A stretch of DNA of 5,437 bases from Gallionellaceae bacterium (lineage in GTDB: Bacteria; Pseudomonadota; Gammaproteobacteria; Burkholderiales; Gallionellaceae): the NCBI GenBank assembly GCA_021731185.1, contig JAKFXW010000037.1:1-5437 (forward strand), written 5' to 3'. The translations under genes were made by a program, and so were the position numbers. The number at the start of each line of letters is the position of its first letter. Positions within the stretch are counted from its first letter, which is position 1. The notes under the pieces are model-generated. The model was not told the origin of the DNA. It searched no databases and worked only from the letters and a program-made list of their open reading frames with translations. Of this stretch, positions 1 through 5,437 are shown in pieces.

Positions 1-1
1 G

Positions 2-670
2 GGCTTTCATGACGACGAATTAAAGCCCACGCTGCCCGACCATAAAAAATTATTGGCATGGGTGTCGCAACGGGTACAAATGAGCGATATAAATATGCAT
101 GCGTCGCAAGTGAGTAGTCGCAACAAGGCGGTACAGCTTGATCTGGGGGGCTATGCAAAAGGTTACGCGCTGGATCAAGCAGCACGGATACTTAAGCAAC
201 AAGGAATCAACCACGCGCTTATTAACATAGGCGGCAATGTGTTGGCACTGGGTAAACATGGCGAACGCGCTTGGCGAGTGGGCATCCAACATCCACGCAA
301 ACCTGGACCCATTGCCACGTTGGAATTAAATGATGGTGAAGCCATTGGCACCTCGGGCGATTATCAGCGATATTTCATGTTGGGAGATAAACGTTATTGT
401 CATTTGATAGACCCGCGCAATGGACAGCCTGTACAAGGCGTGCAGGCGGTGACAGTGCTAACGCAAGGTACCGATGCAGGGGTAAAATCAGATGCCAGTT
501 CCAAGCCATTATTTATTTCCGGCGTTAAAAATTGGCGCAATGCGGCGAAGCAAATGAATTTAACAAGCGCGTTGCTGGTTGATAACAATGGCACAGTCCA
601 TCTAACTGCTGCCATGCACCAGCGGCTGGAGTTGACCGACCCAAAAACAAAATTTGAAGTTGTGCCATAA
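2..670 (+). CDS. apbE: FAD:protein FMN transferase (ApbE family), 5'-truncated by window edge
   Basis: ApbE enzymes transfer FMN from FAD onto a Thr/Ser of extracytoplasmic redox proteins (for example RnfG or NqrC-type subunits, or PepSY/FMN-binding proteins), with Mg2+. The frame is open from base 2 with no stop, so 222 C-terminal residues of a protein normally about 300-350 long are visible. An internal TTG at 53 is not the true start, because family-like sequence (GFHDDEL...) precedes it. Visible motifs, numbering from base 2: LDLGGYAKGYALD (46-58, the flavin-binding AKGY region), INIGGNVLALG (74-84), IGTSGDYQRYF (115-125), HLIDPRNGQP (134-143) and SDASSKPLFISG (163-174). In the last motif Asp164 matches the conserved metal-ligand Asp. 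The usual Thr four residues later is Lys168, a variant I believe occurs in some proteobacterial homologues. The gene ends with TAA, 28 bases before the EIIA gene. Its substrate is not in the window. The family call is very secure. Confidence 0.95.
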   Translation, partial: GFHDDELKPTLPDHKKLLAWVSQRVQMSDINMHASQVSSRNKAVQLDLGGYAKGYALDQAARILKQQGINHALINIGGNVLALGKHGERAWRVGIQHPRKPGPIATLELNDGEAIGTSGDYQRYFMLGDKRYCHLIDPRNGQPVQGVQAVTVLTQGTDAGVKSDASSKPLFISGVKNWRNAAKQMNLTSALLVDNNGTVHLTAAMHQRLELTDPKTKFEVVP

Positions 671-686
671 CTGGCAGCCACTTAAA

Positions 687-693
687 AAGGAAG
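687..693 (+). promoter_or_regulatory. Shine-Dalgarno site fixing the EIIA TTG start
   Basis: AAGGAAG lies seven bases (counted from AAGGA) upstream of the TTG at 699. The downstream translation begins MIGILLITHNG, which is exactly where the EIIA-Man fold begins. This favours the TTG over more upstream in-frame TTG codons such as the one at 654, which lies inside the end of apbE. Confidence 0.75.
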
Positions 694-698
694 CTGAA

Positions 699-1097
699 TT
701 GATCGGAATTTTACTCATCACTCATAATGGACTGGGTGACAGCCTGATGGACTGTGTCAAGCATGTAATGGGTGATGCGCCGCCTAATCTTAAATCTATA
801 GCTGTTTTGGCTGACGATAATGTGCAACAAAAAATTGTTGCGGGTCGCGAATTGATTGCACAACTCAATTCAGGTGAGGGAGTATTGCTACTTACGGATT
901 TGTTTGGTGCCACCCCGTGCAACATTGCCCAGCAGCTCTGCCAAGCCGGACAGGTAACCTGCGTGACAGGTGTAAATTTACCTATGTTGCTGCGTGTGCT
1001 GGGATATTGTCAGCAATCGCTGACTGAAGTAACGCAAAAAGCGTTAACGGGCGGGCGTGAAAACATTATTTCGATTGATACCCTGTTGCCAAAATAA
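699..1097 (+). CDS. PTS EIIA component, mannose (EIIA-Man) family, stand-alone
   Basis: This is a cytoplasmic phosphocarrier domain that accepts phosphate from HPr. It is 132 residues long, the size of a single EIIA-Man domain, starting at a TTG preceded by a good Shine-Dalgarno site. His9 in the LLITHNGLGD segment matches the phosphorylated His10 of E. coli ManX. TDLFGATPCN (66-75) carries the conserved active-site Asp67 and the DLFG(G/A)TP loop. GVNLPMLLR (91-99) is the typical third conserved block. There is no fused EIIB domain and no EIIC/EIID partner nearby. In betaproteobacteria such stand-alone EIIA proteins sit just upstream of ptsH-ptsI, as here, and are thought to be regulatory. 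It lies 28 bases after apbE and may be co-transcribed with it. No transmembrane segment or signal peptide is seen. The family is clear; the target regulated is unknown. Confidence 0.93.
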   Translation: MIGILLITHNGLGDSLMDCVKHVMGDAPPNLKSIAVLADDNVQQKIVAGRELIAQLNSGEGVLLLTDLFGATPCNIAQQLCQAGQVTCVTGVNLPMLLRVLGYCQQSLTEVTQKALTGGRENIISIDTLLPK

Positions 1098-1148
1098 ATT
1101 TTGACTTGGTTGGTTCATTTAAGAAGCACTGAACAAATTATTTATTCA

Positions 1149-1175
1149 TCGTTCGACAGGCTCACAACGAACGGA
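1149..1175. repeat. REP-like intergenic palindrome
   Basis: CGTTCG (1150-1155) and CGAACG (1168-1173) are perfect inverted copies around a 12-base loop, ACAGGCTCACAA. The unit resembles the TTCGACAGGCTCA...CGAACGG palindromes that I recall as dispersed in many proteobacterial genomes. It occupies the only sizeable gap on the plus strand, between the EIIA gene and ptsH. No other copy is in this window, so its repeated nature is an inference. The hairpin lacks a following T-run, which argues against an intrinsic terminator. It could attenuate or stabilise an EIIA-ptsH read-through transcript. Confidence 0.55.
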
Positions 1176-1227
1176 ACAAAATGCTTACTGTACGCAAAAA
1201 ATAAGTTACTGGAATTAAGAGAATGTC

Positions 1228-1497
1228 ATGCTGCAACAAGACGCAAAAATCATCAATAAACTTGGCTTACATGCTCGCGCCTCATCCAAATTAACACAAC
1301 TTGCCGCACGCTTTCCATGTGAAGTTTGGATGTCGCGCGCAGGGCGACGGGTTAATGCAAAAAGTATTATGGGGGTCATGATGCTGGCAGCAGCGCAGGG
1401 CAGCACTGTCAATATTGAAACCAGCGGTGAAAAAGAGGGCGAGGCAATGCAGGCAATTCTGTCGTTAATCAACGATTATTTTGGGGAGGGTGAATGA
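1228..1497 (+). CDS. ptsH: Phosphocarrier protein HPr
   Basis: HPr carries phosphate from Enzyme I to EIIA domains in the cytoplasm. The 89-residue length fits the family (85-90). His15 lies in KLGLHARAS (11-19), the Enzyme I-dependent phosphorylation site, with the conserved Arg17 next to it. NAKSIMGVMMLAA (43-55) contains Ser46, the regulatory site phosphorylated by HPr kinase/phosphorylase where that enzyme exists. The start is the ATG at 1228, with a weak AGAGA ribosome site about five bases upstream; an ATG at 1223 is out of frame. The stop overlaps the start of ptsI by ATGA, so the two genes are translationally coupled. The 130-base gap upstream separates it from the EIIA gene and may hold its own promoter, but I see no convincing -35/-10 pair. 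Confidence 0.96.
   Translation: MLQQDAKIINKLGLHARASSKLTQLAARFPCEVWMSRAGRRVNAKSIMGVMMLAAAQGSTVNIETSGEKEGEAMQAILSLINDYFGEGE
1483..1490 (+). promoter_or_regulatory. Strong Shine-Dalgarno of ptsI inside the end of ptsH
   Basis: GGGGAGGG lies four bases (counted from GGAGG) upstream of the ptsI ATG and within the last HPr codons (Gly-Glu-Gly). It supports the ATG at 1494 as the Enzyme I start and fits coupled translation of HPr and Enzyme I. Confidence 0.75.
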
Positions 1498-3218
1498 GTG
1501 TAAAGCTACACGGCATTCCGGTTTCTGGTGGTATTGCCATTGGTCACGCCCACCTGCTGTCACACACCACTCTGGAAGTGGCACATTACGTTTTACCAAA
1601 AAAATTGGTGGTGGAGGAAGTGGCACGTTTCGATACTTCGCTGGAAAGTACGCGCACAGGATTGCTGGCACTCCGTAATAATCGGCCTGTACAGGCAGCG
1701 GCAGAGTTTGATTCTTTCCTGGAACTGCATTTAATGATATTGGCTGATACGCACATCAGCCAGGCTCCCCGTGAAATGATAGAACGCGAACATTGCAATG
1801 CCGAGTGGGCCCTCAAGGTACAAATGGATGCATTGGTGACGCAATTTGAATCGTTTGAAGATGCTTATCTGCGTGACAGAAAAACCGATGTCGTGCAAGT
1901 GGTCGAGCGCATACTCAAAACTCTGGCCGGGCAATCAGGGCATGTACCACGCGCTACCCGACATAACGTGAGTGCGATTTTGATAGCGCATGATATCAGT
2001 CCGGCAGATCTGATACAGCTTAGGCCCCAGCAATTTACTGCCATTCTTACCGATCTGGGTGGAGCCACTTCGCACACTGCGATTATTGTGCGAGGGTTAA
2101 ATAAACCGTGCGTCATGGGCTTGCATCAGGCACGCAAGCTTACTCAGGAAAATGAGTTGCTGATTGTTGACGGCACGCAGGGTGTAGTCATTATTAATCC
2201 TGATAAGCAAACGCTGGCCGAGTATAAACAGCGGCAGAATCATTGGGAAAAAGCGCAGCAAAAGCTTCGCCTGCTCAAATCCACACCCGCTATCACACAG
2301 GACGGTACAACCATAGAGCTGCATGCCAACATTGAATGGCCGCACGATCTTGCTGAGGTACATGCAACAGGCGCAACCGGCATCGGTTTGTTTCGCAGTG
2401 AATTTCTGTTCCTTAATCGCGACAACTTGCCGGACGAAGAGGAACAATTTGAAGCATACAGATCGGTAGTGAAAGGCATGGCTGGCAAGCCTGTCACCAT
2501 TCGCACTTTTGATTTAGGTGCAGATAAACAAATAAACGGCGCTCAACGGGTAGCCAACAATCCGGCTTTGGGTTTACGTGCAATTCGCTTGTGCTTAACT
2601 GAGCCGGCATTATTTCACACCCAGTTACGTGCACTGTTGCGGGCATCGGTTTACGGCAATATGAAAATTTTAGTGCCTATGCTATCCGGTACAAATGAGA
2701 TTAATCAGACGCTGAAATTCATTGCAGATGTAAAAACCAGTTTGGATCGAGAGCACATTCCCTACAATCCCGACACGAAAATTGGCGGTATGATAGAAAT
2801 TCCAGCCGCTGCCCTGGCATTAAATGCGTTCACTAAAAAAATGGATTTTCTTTCCGTTGGTACAAATGATTTGATTCAATATACCCTGGCCATAGATCGT
2901 ACCGATGAAGATGTAGCACACTTATACGACCCACTGCACCCTGCGGTATTGCATTTGTTAGAACACATTATCAGCACGGCCAACAAGGCTAAGATGGAAA
3001 TTTCCGTGTGTGGTGAAATGGCGGGTGAAGTAGCCTATACGCGCTTATTGCTTGGTTTTGGTTTGCGCCAATTTTCCATGAACACCGCACAACTACCCGG
3101 CATCAAGCACCGCATCCTGCACACCAATCTGGCGGATACGATGCCCATCGCACAAAAAATATTACGCGCCGACGACCCGATTAAAATACGCGAGTTGCTG
3201 GATAGATTGAACGCCTGA
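1494..3218 (+). CDS. ptsI: Phosphoenolpyruvate-protein phosphotransferase (PTS Enzyme I)
   Basis: Enzyme I autophosphorylates from PEP and passes the phosphate to HPr. The 574-residue length matches the family (about 570-575). Order of domains: N-terminal phosphohistidine/HPr-binding region (about 1-250), then the C-terminal PEP-binding TIM barrel (about 265-574). GGATSHTAI (189-197) holds the phosphorylated His194. PEP and Mg2+ residues are intact: Arg301 in GLFRSEFLF, Arg337 in TIRTFDLGADK, Glu435 in MIEIPAAAL, Asn458-Asp459 in SVGTNDLIQY and Arg469 in AIDRT. Cys506 in ISVCGEMAG is the proton donor equivalent to E. coli Cys502. It has no GAF extension, so it is not the PtsP (nitrogen-PTS) form. 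It overlaps ptsH by four bases. The TGA stop falls inside the inverted repeat that follows. Nothing suggests damage. Confidence 0.97.
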   Translation: MSVKLHGIPVSGGIAIGHAHLLSHTTLEVAHYVLPKKLVVEEVARFDTSLESTRTGLLALRNNRPVQAAAEFDSFLELHLMILADTHISQAPREMIEREHCNAEWALKVQMDALVTQFESFEDAYLRDRKTDVVQVVERILKTLAGQSGHVPRATRHNVSAILIAHDISPADLIQLRPQQFTAILTDLGGATSHTAIIVRGLNKPCVMGLHQARKLTQENELLIVDGTQGVVIINPDKQTLAEYKQRQNHWEKAQQKLRLLKSTPAITQDGTTIELHANIEWPHDLAEVHATGATGIGLFRSEFLFLNRDNLPDEEEQFEAYRSVVKGMAGKPVTIRTFDLGADKQINGAQRVANNPALGLRAIRLCLTEPALFHTQLRALLRASVYGNMKILVPMLSGTNEINQTLKFIADVKTSLDREHIPYNPDTKIGGMIEIPAAALALNAFTKKMDFLSVGTNDLIQYTLAIDRTDEDVAHLYDPLHPAVLHLLEHIISTANKAKMEISVCGEMAGEVAYTRLLLGFGLRQFSMNTAQLPGIKHRILHTNLADTMPIAQKILRADDPIKIRELLDRLNA

Positions 3219-3244
3219 AATTTTTTTATTCAGAAATTTCAGGC
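3213..3244. terminator. Inverted repeat between convergent genes, probable bidirectional terminator
   Basis: GCCTGAAATTT (3213-3223) and AAATTTCAGGC (3234-3244) are perfect 11-base inverted copies with a 10-base loop, TTTTATTCAG. The position, just at the end of ptsI and 41 bases beyond the end of the convergent receptor gene, is typical for a shared terminator. The ptsI stop codon (3216-3218) lies in the left arm. Neither strand has a clean T-run after the stem; the run of seven T (3221-3227) starts in the left arm and runs into the loop. So termination efficiency is uncertain. An alternative, shorter pairing is CTGAA (3215-3219) with TTCAG (3229-3233). Confidence 0.6.
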
Positions 3245-3285
3245 AACAAAAACACGTATTCAACCTGCACGCAAAACCACTTTCA

Positions 3286-5409
3286 TCAAAAGGAATAATT
3301 TATCCCCGCCTGAACCAACCGTGGACTACTGGGTAAAATTCCGTGTGTGCGATTCACGATATAGGTCTTGTCAGCAAGATTTTTCACTGCAACAAACAGT
3401 TTGATCTGTTGTGGTTGGAAATGGTAGTTGAGCGTGGCATTAAGTATAGTGTATGCCGCAATTTTACCTAATTGCCCGTTGGCTGATGCCGCTTCGGTAT
3501 TGGCAAAATCACTGAATTGCTCACCCACATGCACCGCCTCCAATTGCGTATCTACGCTAGCCAACTTGTATCCTATCGCTGCAGTCAACAAATGCTTGGG
3601 CGCATAGGGCATACGATTCCCCGCTTCACTGTTACCGCCTGCTCCATTATTTACGATGGCATTGGTATCTACACGACGAAATGCCGTTTTTTGTTCAGCG
3701 GTCAAAACGCCGGTATAAACACCCCGCACATAAATCTCATCGGTAACACCTATCCGCCCGGACAATTCTACGCCCTGATACAGCGTTTCACCTTGTGCCA
3801 GCGGGGTATTGCCGCCTGCAATGGAGCCTACAGCAATCTGACGGCTGAAATCATTACGGAACAAAGTTGCTTGAAGGTCGGCATCTGTCAACGGTTTAGC
3901 GCGCACACCCAACTCCCAATTAACAGAAAGCTCAGGCCCTACATTTGTGCTCGTGCCCACACCATTAATAACGTCCTCCGTGCGGGGCGGCGCAAATCCA
4001 CGATGCACGCCCGCAAAATAAGTGGTGTGCGGCGTGGCTTGATAGGTGCCACCCAAGCTGGGTATCCACTGACCTAGCGTATCTTCCCCTGTAACAGCAG
4101 CGAGCCGATCTGTGCGCAAGGAACGAATGTTTTCATAACGCAGTCCTGGCGTAACCGCCCATTGCCCCAGCAAAATACGATTCTGCACAAAAGCCGAGTA
4201 AGCGCGTGTCTCCCGCAAATTGTTTTCAGCTGTTGTGCCTGTGCGCGCCGTGGGTGAAGTGCCATTGATTTGCTTACGCTGTTGATTCTCAAAATGCACT
4301 TTGATGCCAGTTTCTAGTTCGCTACGCGCTCCTAAGACATCGTGGGTCATTTTAAGACGCGGCTCCACACCCCAATTGTAGTAACTCCGCAACCGTCCTT
4401 GCACTGAAGTGCCGGCATCAACATTGATTGCATTGCCCGCTAGTCTGGAAGCAGCAAAATTACTGGCTTGGCCATCCGTTGTACTGCTCGACTGCCGCCA
4501 CCAATCACGATCAAATTTGCTGTAATACACATTGGTCAGCAGCTGCGTTCCCGCACCCAAATCCATCTCGTGCGTAGTTGAAATGCCTGTGCGCTTTGTA
4601 TCAAGTTGATCGTTTTTAAACGGGTTATAGCGCGCGCCAAAATTGCGAAACTCGGCCTCGGTGATGCCGCTGTAGGTGTTTTGAGTGTCTTCTATCAGAT
4701 GGCTGGCGCGCAAAGTGAGTGCTTGCCTATCGGATAAACCCAGCACTTGTTTAAAGTTCAAATCATTTAAGGTGGAATGCGTATTATCACGCGCGCCATC
4801 ACTCTGCTTTCTATTGACATCCAGCAACATGCCGCTGCCACCCAAGCGTGCTTTGCCGTTGAAATAATTCCGGTTGCCACCCATCACAGAAACCTCGCCG
4901 CCAAATTGTTGCGGCGGCATAGGCGTAATATAGTTAATCACCCCGCCTATGGTTTGCGGGCCAAAGCCAATTTGTCCCGCGCCCTTGAGCACTTCAATGC
5001 GCTCATAGCGATCAATCGGTGGATGGTAGTAACTGGCGTTATCGCCATAAGGGGCATAGGACAGCGGAATGCCGTCTTCTAAAAGCGTGATCTTGGTCGA
5101 GCGCAGGGGGTTCAGCCCGCGAATACCAATGTTGGGACGCAAGCCCAATCCTTCTTCATCGCGCGTATGCACGCCAGCAAATTTTCGCAGCGCTTCATTG
5201 ACAGTAAATACACGGCTGGCTTCTAACGCTTCTTTTTCCAGAATTTCGCCAGAGCCAGGAATATTTTTTAAAGAATCCACCGACCCTATTACATCAACTC
5301 TGGGCATCACATGTACCGCTTCCTGCGCAAACACTGTCTGCGGGGTGATGGTGGTGGCGACTGCTCCAGCAGCCAGCAGGATGGATAGCATTCGTGTTAA
5401 CTGTAGCAT
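3286..5409 (-). CDS. FecA-like TonB-dependent outer-membrane receptor
   Basis: This is a 22-strand-barrel-type receptor for uptake of a ferric chelate, driven by TonB-ExbBD. From the ATG at 5409 it has 707 residues. Residues 1-28 look like a signal peptide (hydrophobic core SILLAAGAVA, cleavage after VFA). A TonB-box-like stretch, MPRVDVIG, lies at about 35-42. The plug domain (about 45-165) shows NIGIRGLNPLR (93-103), DGIPLSYAPYGD (112-123) and GFGPQTIGGVINY (148-160), which closely follow the FecA pattern. The rest is barrel, with a VKNLADKTYIVNR block near the C-terminus and a terminal INYSF ending in Phe, as in outer-membrane barrels. The N-terminal FecR-signalling domain of E. coli FecA is absent. 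The start is uncertain: no Shine-Dalgarno site precedes the ATG, a TTG lies at 5418, and the frame is open to base 5437. The exact substrate (citrate or another siderophore) cannot be told. Confidence 0.9.
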   Translation of the reverse strand: MLQLTRMLSILLAAGAVATTITPQTVFAQEAVHVMPRVDVIGSVDSLKNIPGSGEILEKEALEASRVFTVNEALRKFAGVHTRDEEGLGLRPNIGIRGLNPLRSTKITLLEDGIPLSYAPYGDNASYYHPPIDRYERIEVLKGAGQIGFGPQTIGGVINYITPMPPQQFGGEVSVMGGNRNYFNGKARLGGSGMLLDVNRKQSDGARDNTHSTLNDLNFKQVLGLSDRQALTLRASHLIEDTQNTYSGITEAEFRNFGARYNPFKNDQLDTKRTGISTTHEMDLGAGTQLLTNVYYSKFDRDWWRQSSSTTDGQASNFAASRLAGNAINVDAGTSVQGRLRSYYNWGVEPRLKMTHDVLGARSELETGIKVHFENQQRKQINGTSPTARTGTTAENNLRETRAYSAFVQNRILLGQWAVTPGLRYENIRSLRTDRLAAVTGEDTLGQWIPSLGGTYQATPHTTYFAGVHRGFAPPRTEDVINGVGTSTNVGPELSVNWELGVRAKPLTDADLQATLFRNDFSRQIAVGSIAGGNTPLAQGETLYQGVELSGRIGVTDEIYVRGVYTGVLTAEQKTAFRRVDTNAIVNNGAGGNSEAGNRMPYAPKHLLTAAIGYKLASVDTQLEAVHVGEQFSDFANTEAASANGQLGKIAAYTILNATLNYHFQPQQIKLFVAVKNLADKTYIVNRTHGILPSSPRLVQAGINYSF

Positions 5410-5437
5410 GGTCAGCAAGCGTTGCTTTAATTTCGAC

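Noticed and set aside
1101..1140. Possible sigma70 promoter from TTGACT at 1101
   Set aside because: No acceptable -10 box lies at 16-18 bases spacing, so the match is probably chance.
1117..1180. Possible insertion-sequence end or MITE
   Set aside because: Only one short palindrome is visible, with no paired terminal repeats, target duplication or transposase in the window; it is kept only as a REP-like repeat.
2097..2447. A 116-codon minus-strand open frame inside ptsI
   Set aside because: It is antisense to the conserved His and Arg motifs of Enzyme I and has no ribosome site or family resemblance.
3213..3244. Resemblance of the GCCTGAA arms to neisserial DNA uptake sequences
   Set aside because: Only the 3' part matches; the flanking bases (ACGCCTGAAA) do not fit a known dialect, no other copies occur in the window, and nothing else suggests Neisseriaceae.
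3517..4077. A 186-codon plus-strand open frame inside the receptor gene
   Set aside because: It lies wholly antisense to a clearly real TonB-dependent receptor. Its translation shows no recognisable motif and is rich in Cys/His/Arg, as expected for a shadow frame.
1..5437. CRISPR array, tRNA/rRNA, riboswitch or toxin-antitoxin pair
   Set aside because: No spaced direct repeats, no tRNA-like cloverleaf and no known leader were seen; nearly all the sequence is taken up by the five genes.

Overview
The window looks like a chromosomal segment of a betaproteobacterium of moderate GC content, possibly in the Nitrosomonadales/Gallionellaceae/Methylophilaceae range. I infer this from the style of the HPr, Enzyme I and EIIA-Man proteins, from the presence of a PTS with no sugar permease in view, and from a REP-like intergenic palindrome. 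No rRNA, tRNA or other taxonomic marker is present, so the placement is tentative.

Layout, left to right. (1) Positions 2-670 (+) hold the C-terminal two thirds of an ApbE-type FAD:protein FMN transferase, cut by the left window edge. (2) Twenty-eight bases later, 699-1097 (+) encodes a soluble EIIA of the mannose family, starting at TTG. (3) A 130-base gap (1098-1227) contains a short REP-like palindrome. (4) ptsH (HPr, 1228-1497) and ptsI (Enzyme I, 1494-3218) follow, translationally coupled by an ATGA overlap. (5) An 11-bp inverted repeat at 3213-3244, which contains the ptsI stop codon, separates the plus-strand genes from a convergent gene. (6) Positions 3286-5409 (-) encode a FecA-like TonB-dependent outer-membrane receptor. 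Its N-terminal start is uncertain because the frame stays open to the right edge.

How the genes work together. Enzyme I, HPr and EIIA form a complete phosphate relay from PEP, with all expected phosphorylation and PEP-binding residues visible. No EIIB or EIIC is present, so the relay is more likely regulatory than for sugar uptake. HPr keeps Ser46 in the usual HPr-kinase target context. The ApbE protein belongs to extracytoplasmic flavinylation, and the receptor to uptake of ferric chelates. They may be parts of an iron-related module whose other members lie outside the window. I found no clearly new system. The main points for a second look are the ApbE metal-site variant, the permease-less PTS, the palindromes and the flavinylation/iron context.
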